Origin: Cymbidium sinense
Lineage: Eukaryota; Streptophyta; Magnoliopsida; Asparagales; Orchidaceae
DNA: 64,000 bases
Direction: 5' to 3'
Assembly: GCA_021442155.1 (NCBI GenBank)
Contig: CM038215.1
Span: 3,992,976-4,056,975 of the forward strand
In this document: positions 9,860 through 20,984 of the stretch, one piece after another
How the letters are laid out: each line of letters starts with the position of its first letter
Position numbering within the stretch: the stretch's first letter is position 1
Translations under genes and position numbers: made by a program
The notes under the pieces: generated by a model
The model's database searches: none
Told to the model about the DNA's origin: nothing
Seen by the model: only the letters and a program-made list of their open reading frames with translations

Positions 9860-11055
9860 TACCTAAATAAAGGCAAACTACCTCAAGAGAAGTCCCAAGC
9901 CCATTAGATGAAGTAGAGAGCACTTTTCTATGCTCTTGTGGATGGTGTCTTGCATTGATGGTCTTTCGATCATATGTGGTTATGTTGTTTAGACAAACAC
10001 GAAGCCCATAAGATTGTGATCGAGGTACACAGATTATGGAGCGACCCCCAATATGAAAGCAGATAGAGACTAGGATACCACTAGCCATCGATGATCAAAG
10101 ATTGCATGGATACGGCTAGACAATGCCACCAATGTCAAATACACGGTGGTCCTACAAACCACCCAACATTCTACATCCTACATCCCATGGCCATTCGAGT
10201 GTTGGGGTACTAACATAGTGGGTCTGATTGATCCTCCTTCTTCCAAGGGTCATCATTTCATCTTAGCTGCTAATAACTACTTTTCCAAATGGGTAAAGAT
10301 GATTCCACTCAGAGAGGTCACAACTCAGCATGTGCTCCAATTTTTTTAGGAGCCATATCATATATAGGTTCGGAATACCTCGATGAATTATATTTGATAA
10401 TGGTACTATATTTAAGAGTACAGAGATTAATAACTTTTCCTAGAGACACAACATATATTAGAGATATTCTACCATCAACTATTAGAGAAAAATGGCTTAG
10501 CATAAGACTTCAACAAAACTCTTATTCAAATACTAAAGAAGACACTCAAAAATAATAAGCGATAGTGGCATGAGCAATTAGTAGAAGCCTTCTGGGCCTA
10601 CCGCACCACATATAAAACTCCAATTTAGTCTACTCATTTATCCTTAGTGTATGGGTCTGAAGCTATTCTACCTTTAGAAGTCCAACTCCCATCACTAAGG
10701 ATAGCTATGGGTAGTATGAGAACAATAGAGCAGAACACCAAGTTGCGGTTAGAAGAGCATGAAAGTTTGAAGGAGAGACACCTGCAAGCATGCCAAAACC
10801 TTGAGTTGTAGAAAGCTAAAATGATTCGAGCTCACAATAATTGGTCCGTCCTAGAGCTTTTCAAGTAAGAGAGCTTATTTTAGTTCTAAGGAGATCGATT
10901 GTTGCCCATTATAAGGTGGGAGGTAAGTTTGAACCCACATAGGAAGGCCCTTTTTGCCATAGAGAAGGCCTACCAAGGAGGATCTTAGTAGCTTATTAAT
11001 CATAAGGGAGAGTGCCCAATGCTTCCAATCAATGGGCTCTACTTGAAGAAATATT
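9860..11055 (+). pseudogene. Integrase pseudogene (element F)
   Basis: The N-terminal zinc-binding part is recognisable (HEAHKIVIEVH, then CHQCQ at about 10126-10140). The core begins with PWPFECWGTNIVGL, where the first catalytic Asp of the usual GxDxxGP is replaced by Asn. The second Asp block, DNGT, is readable at about 10396-10408 in another frame. The third block is altered near 10500 by a stop. The C-terminal part gives WHEQLVEAFWAYRTTYKTP, SEAILPLEV and finally INGLYLKKYY (11021-11053), the usual end of Tat-type pol. Frameshifts occur near 10320 and 10500. It would join element DNA to the host chromosome; it is non-functional here. Confidence 0.85.
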
Positions 11056-12744
11056 ATAAATCATGTTTGAAAATAACTATCATCAATCAAAATTTTATTT
11101 TAAATTCAATCTCTTTCATGTTGAAAGTATTCTTATTTGTGAATCCACCACGATGTGTTTACGATAGGTGTAAGGAATCCGAGCGGCATCCTATCCTTCA
11201 TTGACACAACACATACACAAACTACACATAAATATATAAAACAAACACATGTCTTTTATCTCAAGCTACTTTAAGTTGAGATAACGCCCCCAACAGCACT
11301 CACTTAGTAGCTGCTCTAGGTCGAACTGACGTGCTAGGGTATCACCCTAGTGGTCTTCTTGCTTTGGAGGATGTAAGTCTGCTATGCTTTCCTTCTTTAC
11401 TTGGCCATTGCACACCGACAAGCACTTGTTAGTTTGGTAGGCCTTACGATGTGGCCGCTAAGCTACCTCATGTTGGCTTTATTTTAGAGTATGTGAGTCT
11501 TCTATGATTTTTTTCTTAGATTAGCCTTTATGTAGTGACTGGGTTAAGTATATTTGAGGTTTAGGTTAATTTCCCTAGCAGTTCCTTCCCTCCTAACTGC
11601 TTCAAGTTTGGGTCTAGTCCTTCCTCGGGGCTCCCCACTTAGTAGTCACTCTATGTCAGATATCATCTATCCCACCGACATTATCTTGATCAGTCGCTTG
11701 GAAAGTTGTAAACCCACACACCGACGCACCTTAGTTGGTTAGTTCTCCCATTATTGATGGATACTCCTTAGTTGGTTTGTTCGCACCTAAGATACACCAC
11801 TCATGATGTTAGTGCTTTCTCCTTGAGTTTGCTACTGCGCAACTATAGGCTTACTTTTCTAGGGCATAAAATAACACCCCTAGCAGCATTTCCTTAGTGG
11901 GTACTATATGTGGATCACGTTCTTTGCAACCCCATTTAGACACTACCCAGGTTACTATTAGATTGGATAGTTCCCCTTTCCTAGTAACCACCCAGTTGAA
12001 GAATTCCTGGATGTGCAGATTCTTCATAGGTCCAAAGAAATTTGAGATAGGTCAAGGCCGACATAGCCCCTCGTGGTCCCTCTACAACCAATGGTCCACA
12101 AAAAACATATAAATAAAATATATATTCACTTGTGGATTAGGAGGACACCCTGGGGTACCTTTTCTCAAGCGTATCTTATTTTTTTAAGGCAAGGTGCAAA
12201 ACTCCCTATAGAATCACTACTCTGAGTTGATATAAGTCCCAAGATTCACATCGCCTCTAAGTTAAGTTTGATTTATTATGCTACTGTCACCCAACCTGTT
12301 CCCTACTTTAAAAGATGTAAGTTTGCTACACCTTCTTCCTAGCATAGGCATTGCACACCAAAAGGCAGCCCCTTAGGTTGGCTAGCTCTACCCATGTTCA
12401 TTAGACTATCCTTTTGGATTTGTAAATCTAAGATAGGATAAGTTCGATATAGCCCCTTCTCCATGGGTCCATCCCACACCGACTAGTCCATAAATTAAAT
12501 CTATCAAATTTGACCGCTCACATCCCCATAGATATGCCCTCAATTCAAAATCGCTAAACCAAAAAACCATATCAAATCACATGAAATTAAGATAAAATTA
12601 ATCTTGAATATTTTGAGTTGACATAAGTCCCCAAATGATTCAGCCTTTAGGTCTTCGATTTGTTGTGCATTTAATAGGTCACCCCAAAGAATTGTTCCTC
12701 GCTTTAAGATGTAAGTCGCTATGCCTTCTAGCACAATCAAGGTA
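11056..12744 (+). repeat. 3' untranslated region of element F with internal repeats
   Basis: No coding signal is seen. The region is homologous, in opposite orientation, to 28407-31010 and 39316-41560. For example, GGAGGATGTAAGTCTGCTATG at 11366-11386 is the reverse complement of sequence at 39797-39830. The words recur inside the region (near 12300-12330 and 12700-12740), so it is built of imperfect repeats of a few hundred bases. It is cut off about 0.9 kb short of the expected LTR start. Confidence 0.7.
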
Positions 12745-14097
12745 CCCCAAAGACAATATATGATAAAAATATTATAGTGTGAATTAACAAACTATATTAA
12801 ATTATAATATATGATGTTATATTATAATTAGCTGTAATATAATATATTGTCTAACATTACACCTCATTAGAATCACTTAAAAGGAACAAATAATAAAATT
12901 TTCTCAAAATATGAATAATGTTCATTTTGGATGTAAAATTGTTATTTTTCTATTAGAAATGGTATAAAATAGCATAATTTTGGCATTTCTTGTTAGTGTG
13001 TGCTGTGAATTTGGCCAAGTCCTTCTATCTCAACCTTCAAATTAACATTATTGTGAGTTTTAACCCAATGTATTTTAACAAAAGTAAAACATACATATAT
13101 ATGTGAAGTTATATTGTTATGTACATTATATTTTAATACGCTTTCATACAATATACTATTTAATATTACACCTTAAAATGAATCACTTTAAAGAAAACAA
13201 TTTATAAAATATGGTTGAAAAATAAACATTTATTTTGGATGCAAAATTCCATTCCTCTGATTAAATGACACACCATGGCACACACCAATGATGTTCCCTA
13301 AAGCTTACTTTAAATTTGGTCAAATCCCATCATCTCATCCTATAAATTATTATTTTTATGAATTATACTAATACAAACTCAACTACATCATACTATAATA
13401 AACTAAAATATGCTAAACAATAAGTAGTAATACACAATAGTATGATATAATGCATGATACTACACTATATTATTGCATCTTATGTTATAATACACTATAA
13501 CATATTATATTATATTATATTATATTATATTTCATATCACATCACAAGGGATTACATAAGATAAAAATCATAAAATAAGTCTAAATAATAAAAAAACTAT
13601 ATATTTTAGTAGTATCACTTACCTATTTTAAATTGAAATAGTATATTATGATGCATGCTCTACCTATTATGAATTTGGCCAAATTCCACCATTTTAAAGT
13701 TTAAATCAACATTTTTATAAATAATGCTAGTGTAGGTTTGACTACATGATTGTAAAATTCTAGAAGAATTTAAAATGTGATGAACAATATATTATGATAT
13801 ATGATGCTATACTATGCTACAACATATAATATTTATTTTGAACATAAAATCTTACAATTTAGACTACAAGTGGCATAGCACACCTTTGGTACTACAACCT
13901 AATTCCACTTCACATAATACAAATTTCATCATCTAATTTATTAAATCAATATTTTTATGATTTATATTAATATAGGATATATGGCACAATACCGTAATAT
14001 ACTAAAACATTTCAAAATATCTTACAACATCCAAAAATAGCACTACATGCTCAAATATATGATGCTACATTATACTATAATATATGGTATCATAATA
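12745..14097 (+). repeat. Diverged AT-rich satellite, about 300-bp monomers
   Basis: Four recognisable units share a segment reading TTTGGCCAAATCC, CATCATCTCA, then AAATCAACATTTTTATGA, at about 13009, 13315, 13674 and 13908. Each is followed by stretches of alternating ATA words (ACTATAATATA, GATGCTATACTATA). Spacing is about 306, 359 and 234-247, so the units are strongly diverged. There is no protein signal and no match elsewhere in the window. It separates element F from the second telomere-composite block. Confidence 0.65.
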
Positions 14098-14567
14098 TGA
14101 TTTAGGGTTAGGGTTTTGGGTATTCAAATCACTAATAGTCATGGGAAAGTATCTCGAAGACATTTTCTTTAGCTAGCACAATTATGTTAGGATTAGGTCA
14201 TTATTTAGATCTACTCCTAATGACATCTTTATTCAAGGTTTAAGGTTTAGGTTGTGGGTTTAGTTTGGGGTTTATGGCTTAGGGTTGGTTTAAATAGGTT
14301 TAGGGTATAGGGTTTAGGGTTTAGTTTGTAGATTAAGGTTTAGGGTTATGATTTTAGAGTTTAGGTTTAGGTAGGTTTAGGTTGGTTTAGGGTTTAGGGT
14401 TAGGTTTAGGGTTTTATTAGTTTAGGGTTTAGGATTTTGTGGATTTAGGGTTTGTGGTTTGGGGTTTAGGTTTAGGATTAGTTTAGGTTTTGGTTTGTGG
14501 TTTGTAGTGTTTAGGGTTTAGGGTTTAGGTTTAGTTTTATGTTTTATTTAGGTTTAGGTTTAAGAAT
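14098..14567 (+). repeat. TTTAGGG interstitial telomere-type array
   Basis: Degenerate TTTAGGG runs occur at 14098-14120 and 14230-14560, interrupted by about 110 bases of unrelated sequence (14125-14235). Orientation is the same as at 1-2690. It ends in a poly(T) leading into retrocopy 3. Confidence 0.85.
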
Positions 14568-14998
14568 TTTTTTTAATAGAGAAGAAATTCATTCAACATT
14601 TCTTCTTTGATTTCATCAACCAAGTAGCACCCAAGTTTTCTAATTTATGACATTGATAAAAATGGGTGCCCATAGAGTAAATCAAAAATCATAGATAAGT
14701 AGACATATCTCTATAATAATGACACAGTTCCATAAGCAATAGATCGATCAGAAGTCTTTGTTCTTCCCATCAACCACCCCTCTCGAGTGATCACCATCAT
14801 ATCCCCGATTTCTCCCTCCCAACCACCACGGAAAGCTCCTTGCTCCCTCCCACCTCCATAATTGCCACTGCTCTAACAATCACTTCCATATCCACAAGCA
14901 CCTCCATATCCCCCACCACCACTATAATATCTACTCCTCCACCATAAGATCTAGATGAGCCCAGCTTGCGGATGTTTCTGGTCAACCATTCTGTGGTT
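14568..14998 (-). pseudogene. Glycine-rich RNA-binding protein retrocopy, copy 3 (best preserved)
   Basis: On the minus strand the Gly-rich C-terminal region is readable from about 14985 to 14750: SSRSYGGG, then in the next frame YSGGGGYGGACGYGSDC, a stop, SSGNYGGGREQGAFRGGW, then a frame change to GRNRGYDGDHSRG. After the coding end come the 3' UTR (14740-14590) and an A-rich tail at 14568-14575. At least two frameshifts and one stop make it a pseudogene. The tyrosine-punctuated GGYGG repeats resemble GRP/hnRNP-type proteins that bind RNA in the nucleus; the parent is not identified. The copy has the same orientation and the same telomere-repeat flanks as copies 1 and 2. Confidence 0.6.
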
Positions 14999-15310
14999 CA
15001 AAGTTATAGGGTTTCAAGTTTAGAGTTAGTCATTTAGGGTTTAGGGTTTAGGGGTTAGGTTTAGGTTTAGGATTGTAGGTTTTAGGGTTTAGGTTTAGTT
15101 TAGTTTATTTAAGTTTGGGAGGGTTTGTAGGTAGGTTTAGGGTTTTAGTTTAGGTTTGTAGGGTTTAGGTAGGGTTTTAGGGTTTAGGGTTTAGGGTTTT
15201 AGGGTTTAGGTTGTATTTTAGTGTTGGGTAAGGTCAGGTTTGTGGTTAGGGTTTAGGGTTGGTTTAGGGTTTGGTTTAGTGAGGGTTTTAGGATTTGGTT
15301 TAGAGTTTTA
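14999..15310 (+). repeat. TTTAGGG interstitial telomere-type array
   Basis: Telomere-type units follow immediately after the retrocopy and are best preserved at 15030-15060 and 15175-15205. The array ends in the oligo-T/oligo-A junction at about 15305-15320 that also precedes the variant arrays at 651 and 1801. Confidence 0.85.
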
Positions 15311-16030
15311 AAAAATTAAAATTTAGGTTTAGTTATTTAGTTTATTTTTCATTTATTTGAGTTTATTTAAATTTTTTTTATTAGTTTATTTTATTTTATT
15401 TAGTTTAGAATATTTATTTTAGGTTTATTTATTTTAGTTTTATTTTAGTTTATTTTTGTTAGTTTTATTTTTATGAGTTTATTTTTATTTTATTTTTAGA
15501 TTTAGGTTTTATTTTTATTTTAGTTTTGGTTTTAGTTTTTTTATTTTTAGGTTTAGGTTTTTTTTTTAGGTTTATTTTATTTTTATTTTATTTACATTTT
15601 ATTTTTAGTTTATTTTATTTTTTATTTAGTTTAGGTTTAGCTTTAGGTTCACTTTTATTTTAGTTTAGGTTTATTTTATTTATTTTAGTTTAGTTTATTT
15701 TAGTTTAGGTTTAGTTTATTTTATTTTTATTTTAGGTTTATTTTTTGGTTTAGTCTGAGGTTTTATTTTTTATTTATTTTAAGTTTTATTTTTAGGTTTA
15801 TTTTGTTCAAGTTTTATTTATTTTTTTTTTATTTTATAGTTTATATTTTTAATTTAGTTTAGGTTTTTATTTATTTTATTTTAGTTTAGTTTTTTATTTT
15901 TTATTTTAGTTTCCTTAGTTTAGTTTAGGTATTAGTTTAAGTTTTTTATTTTATTTTATTTTTTTATTTTATTTGGTTTGTTTTAACATATTTTATTTTA
16001 TTTTATTTAATTTAGGTTTGTAGTTTCTTT
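15311..16030 (+). repeat. AT-rich telomere-variant array, block 3
   Basis: TTTATTTTA / TTTAGTTTAGG words with almost no C on the plus strand; length about 720 bases, similar to the blocks at 651-1330 and 1801-2480. Confidence 0.75.
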
Positions 16031-16099
16031 AGCTCTGTGATTTAGGTTTATTTAGTGTTAGCTTAGATTTGTGTGGTGGGGTTTAGGGTTTGAAGTGTT
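16031..16099 (+). repeat. Telomere-type repeat up to the assembly gap
   Basis: GGGGTTTAGGGTTTGAAG-like sequence resumes after the variant block and is cut by the run of N, as expected for a collapsed or unassembled repeat. Confidence 0.6.
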
Positions 16100-16199
16100 N
16101 NNNNNNNNNNNNNNNNNNNNNNNNNNNNNNNNNNNNNNNNNNNNNNNNNNNNNNNNNNNNNNNNNNNNNNNNNNNNNNNNNNNNNNNNNNNNNNNNNNN
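16100..16199. other. Assembly gap (100 N)
   Basis: Exactly 100 undetermined bases, the conventional size for a gap of unknown length. It joins the telomere-type composite to the inverted LTR-G, so neither the linkage nor the distance between the two is proven. Confidence 0.98.
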
Positions 16200-19100
16200 T
16201 TTGAAACCCGATGATTCATACCAAATCAAAATCATATTTGAATATGACGACCTTTTAATTGAGTCAAAAACCCAATTGGCCCTCTTGACCCAAGTTGACC
16301 CAAATTGACTTAAAAGCTCAAATTGGGTAAAAGCAAAATATAAACCAAATTGATTGCAACCAATTGCTCAAGTTCATTCCAAATTGATTGTTAAACATGA
16401 CCAAAGCCATGATTGGACCCATTGATTATTTATTGACCTAAGGGCTCAAGTTGGCCTAAATCAAAACCAAATCCAAATTAATTGAAACCAAAGCATACAA
16501 TCATGTTCAATTGGTCAACTAAACCCAAACCAAATCAATTTGGCCAATTTGGTCAAATTGGTTAACTTAACCCATTTGACCCAAATGAATTCAAATGAGC
16601 CAAAATCAAATCTAAGATAAACTAAACCAAACCAATTGAACCCAAACATCCCAAATGATCATATGAACTTGACCCAACCCTTGGTTTGACCCAATTTGAC
16701 CAATTTGGTCAACTTGACCCAACCTAACCCAATTTGACCTAAATGAGTCAAAGTGAGCCAAACCTAACCAAATCAACTCCAATTGACTTGAAATTTGGGC
16801 TAACCCACTTTTGGCTCATTTCAAATCTATCCAAATCAAATCCAATGCCAAATGATCATTCTACCCTTAGGTCAATGGGCATCACATGAGAAAAATCACC
16901 CATGTAAGTGGTCATTTCCATTCCTTGGCCACTTGGTACTCTCCCAAATGGTCCACCTAGGCACTTATGACACTGCCCAACTTGACCCAAGTGGTGGTTG
17001 GGTTGGCCATGACCCATGGGAGGTAAAATCAGCTCACCCTCCCTATTGGAGCATTTGAAACCCATAGGACACCCATGGTTCCTCCTTGGCAACCACCTCC
17101 ATACCTTCAACCAACCAAGTTGAGCCAACTCACCTACTCCCCACCCATGACACCCACGAGATGGTGGGATACTAAAAGCCCAACCCGATCCCTTGTCAAT
17201 CAAGATGAAGGGGTATACACCCCCATATTTCCACTCAAACACACACAAAAATTATTCTTCAGAGCCCTAGCTACCCAAGACAGGCCTTTAGAGCCATTCC
17301 CTAACCTCCCAAGCTCATTCCTTGATCAAAAATGTCATTCGTCATCCAAATATGACTCCCATTTCGACCTAACTTCCCATTTCTTGTCAAACTCAAATTA
17401 ACTTTGCACACCTTCCCTAGGCCTCATTGAGCAAGAATGAATCATCTCTAAGCTTCCGAGCACTAGAGGTGGGACTTCAATCAAAGTTGAGCTCCAAATC
17501 ATTGGTTTATGGCCTTGCGAACGTCAAAGAATTGATCCAATTGCTGCAACAAGGCTTCATCTCCACTAGATGAAGCTTCCTCATTTGAGCCATCTTGAGC
17601 TCTAGCGGTATGCTTCCGAACCATCCTTAGGAAGAAATGGGTTGGAGCTCTTTAAAGAAATCTTGCATCTCATATGATCTTGACTGTTGGATCCCCTCCG
17701 ATCGATGTCGTGAATGTGTGGGATCCTTTTAGAGTTGATTCCAGCTCGAGTAAGCTCAGATCAAGTGAGAAATGGTGGACGGACTTCATTCTCCCTCACT
17801 CGTGTGACATTAGATCATGCATCGCCCATTTTGATCACATAGAATGGATGATTGTGATTAGATCTACTAGATCGATCTGATTTAATCCCATTTGATTTCA
17901 TTCTTATGTATTTCAACATTAGAATTTGGATAGAGCTTTAATTCATATATATAAATGATTCAATAAAAAAATATATACAATCTTTGCATGGTTTTCTTTC
18001 CCTCATTTATGTATACATCCATGTGTGTCCAAGAAAAGCAAGTATATAGTCGGACATCCAGGAATATAGGCATTAGCCCCAAGGATGTCATTTGATTACC
18101 TCACTTCCTTGGTTTAACAATGACATGTACTTGCCTATAACTTTGTACATGTATATGTATATGTGATTAGTGAATGAAAATCCCATTTTACATTAAAATT
18201 GCATGCATTCATAATTGACTAAGTGGTTGAATTAATTAGCCATATGATTTGGAGCTTACTTCCTATGTTCATGTATATGAATTTACATATGTTTGAACAT
18301 AAATGGGTATATAGTCTGGATGTCCCGAGAATACGAGGCTTTAGTAAGCTCTAAGGAGCTCATTTGATTACCTCACTTCCCAAGTTTAACAATGGCACAA
18401 GCCTATTTAATTTCATTCTTATGTCCTTTTTGTATAAGAGTTTGGATAAAGTTTTAAATTAATATGTTTAAATAATTCAATCGAATAAAATATAAATTCT
18501 AAACATGCACAAACATTCATCATTTAAGTGTGCTAAAATTTGTTGCATGTATAGATACACTTAGGATTAAATCATAAGCATGTTACATGAGATTGAAAGG
18601 AATGAGTTAATATATGTCATGTGGTAGTAATTAAATTAAATTAATATTAAGATGCCTTTCATTTTGAATAGGATTATTTAAAGTGAACCTAAACTTAGGA
18701 TTAATTAAATCATTTAATAAGCCATTCATTAAAGAGAACTAAATAAAATTAATATACTTTAGAAAGTGAATTAAGGTAGGGTTGAAAGAGGGCAATCCTC
18801 TCTTCCTCTCTTTATAATACTTAGTTGCTAAGGGCAATCAAATAAAACAAAAGAAAACACAAATTAAAATTCTCTAATTAATTAAACTACTTCAAGTGAA
18901 ATCAACCTTTTATGTTAAATTGAATCCTTTTACACTTAAAAAAAAAAAACTAATGCCTAACAAGACTCAATCCTTAATACATACATTAGAATTAAGTCAC
19001 TACTTCTAGCAATAAGTTAGGACAGTGTATGATGTGATGTATGTTTTATTTTATGATATATTATTTTAGATTGGATGTTAGGGTGTATACTTCGCAGACT

Positions 19101-20950
19101 AGATGATAGACTAATATTAGCCTAATCATATTTTCTACAAGGAATTATGCTTAAGGGATGCTTAAAAATAAATGTGAATGCACTTTTTGTGGGTTGCTTA
19201 AATCCTTAAGTGTAATCCAAGTTAGGACAGGTTGGCTTAGTTACCCATATGTAGGGTGCTAAGTCCAAATTATAAATACAACTGCTTGGGATTATATGTA
19301 TATTTAGCTAACCTCTATTTTGTAGGTGTAGTTAGATTTAATTTTCTTATAGAAATATAATTTTTATAATAGGAATTAGGATTAGTGCTATGGGGGATTA
19401 GGATGAGCAGTGGCTAGAAGGCTTTGTCCTAGGGTGCTCTTTGATGCCTCTGAAGCAAGCACCATCCAAATCAAAGAAAGAACCAAATCAGAAATGGAGA
19501 TATGAAAAAAGAAGTCTCCCATAGAATTTAATACAATTATAATTATTCTTTCATATTTAGGGTTGTATAATAGAGCTTCACATCTTTTCTCTCTTGGTTG
19601 TATGGAGGGTGACCTCACCACCTTTTAATTTTTATGATAATTTATATAATTATTTAATGTTATGTTTACATTGTACATTAGGACAACATGTTTTTCATAG
19701 TTTCTTAAATGATTGATGCTTTAATGTGTAGCTTGGATATGATTAGGCTCTTAGAATAAAAATAACTTTTCTACCCAACTAATCACTCATAACTAAATTT
19801 TAAATAACTCATAACCTCACATAAAACCTAAGAAATAAATAAGATAATTAAAAGATTTAGCAACCCCTTAGTAGTATGGTTGTTTGTTTCACATCATGCA
19901 TGCATATTCTTTCCCTCATGAACATTAAGGATCTCATCCTTGCATGATAAGGGAATGCTTGACCTGTGAGGGCATCCTTTGTGGTAGAGAACACTTTCTT
20001 CTAGTTGATTTGACCCATAACCTATTTCATCATGCATTTATGCATAAGAAATCCTAAAAGCCTTGTCAAAATGATGTGTCTAAAATGAAATAAAATTTAA
20101 AAGATTTTGCATCTATAGCTTAAGTGATATGCTCATACCACTCATGCTCTAGTCTCTTAGGGAGTGTGTTTAGCACTTTAGTCTCTTTCTAATTAAATAA
20201 CTACCTAGCTATCTTGCAATTCATAAGGCGAACTATATGATTTTAAAATCATAGAAGGAGTTAGGAGTGGCCAGGTAGTTATAAGTCCAGTGGGACAATT
20301 TATTCTCTCTTGTAGCTAAACCCTTATGTCCACCTGTTGCTTAGATTTAGGTCATGCTTTAGCTCATACTAAAGCTCCATAGATTTAGGATCTGAGGTAG
20401 CCATTTTTTTGGGCTTCGAGCATAAATCCTCATCTCTTAGGCATTCCCACAACCTTGTGTTGGTGGATTATAAGCCCTAGTAATTTAATTAAATTTTAAC
20501 TCGAAACATATAAATCTTCTCAACTTCAAAATTATAAAGCTCAACCATATGATAGATTGGAATGCTCACTATGCTTCCTAGTATCATGAGCATTTTCTAC
20601 TTATTTCATTTGGATTCCAAAAATAAGTCTTCTTCTTGAACTTTCCCAATTGATTTTCCAAATATAACAAATCTTTTGATAGTATAACCTCAAAATCTTT
20701 GGAGATGATAATTGCCTACTTTAATTGAGTATTCTTAAGAAATTTCATTTCCTAAGATGTAATTAACTATGGAGGCTTGCCTCCATAGGAACTTAAGAAC
20801 TGGTTTAATATAAACCCGCTTTATTCATCCATATAAAGTAGGGAGAAATTTGATACATTCAAGACCCATCATGCCTAAGGAGTCCTTATTACATGATTAG
20901 GTCTATTAGGGTGATGCCTCTATCTTTTGAAAGTAAATCGTGGTGTTTAT
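16200..20950 (+). mobile_element. LTR-G, inverted copy of the 7.5-kb LTR, truncated at the gap
   Basis: The reverse complement matches the other LTRs in order: TTGACC-rich part (16200-16850), GC-richer part with GGGGTATACACCCCC (17204-17224), AT-rich part (17900-20800), and the LTR inner end near 20850-20945, which pairs with LTR-A at 21040-21130. The first 110 bases match LTR-E 5389-5500 closely. It carries two tandem copies of the TATAGTC-GGACATCC / CATTTGATTACCTCACTTCC segment (18040-18130 and 18300-18400). No gene is seen; short ORFs inside (for example 17075-17401) lie in repeat sequence. Confidence 0.75.
17204..17224. promoter_or_regulatory. TATA-centred palindrome of LTR-G
   Basis: ATGAAGGGGTATACACCCCC is the inverted counterpart of the palindrome in LTR-E and LTR-A. 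The arms have lost one or two pairs. A promoter role is inference from its conserved place. Confidence 0.4.
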
Positions 20951-20984
20951 TTTTGGTTCCATTTGTATGGGGGCGGGGGGACAT
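20951..20984. other. Centre of inverted LTR junction with G-run
   Basis: This short spacer separates inverted LTR-G from LTR-A. It includes a run of 11 G broken by one C (20969-20980), striking in such AT-rich DNA. The flanking sequences at 20870-20945 and 21010-21105 are reverse complements with a few mismatches. Confidence 0.6.

Larger units (their letters stand above)
6704..12744 (+). mobile_element. Element F: Tat/Ogre-type Ty3/gypsy internal region, decayed and truncated
   Basis: This plus-strand retrotransposon remnant keeps, in order, the protease end, a linker, reverse transcriptase, RNase H, a second (archaeal-type) RNase H, integrase and the start of the 3' untranslated region. The tandem second RNase H is the hallmark of the Tat group. 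Gag, the protease start and the 5' LTR are not adjacent, because LTR-E inserted into the protease coding region at 6703/6704. The 3' end is cut at about 12744 by AT-rich satellite, and no 3' LTR of its own is visible. Stops and frameshifts occur in every domain. The remnant runs opposite to the elements on the right of the window. Confidence 0.85.

Noticed and set aside
14750..14998. Functional glycine-rich RNA-binding protein gene
   Set aside because: No RNA-recognition motif is present; frameshifts and a stop split the Gly-rich part, and no upstream coding sequence exists.
16090..16308. 72-residue ORF across the gap
   Set aside because: It is formed by undetermined bases; half of it is X.
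16856..17248. 130-residue minus-strand ORF
   Set aside because: It lies fully inside LTR-G, corresponds to no open frame in the other LTR copies, and its composition follows the repeat.
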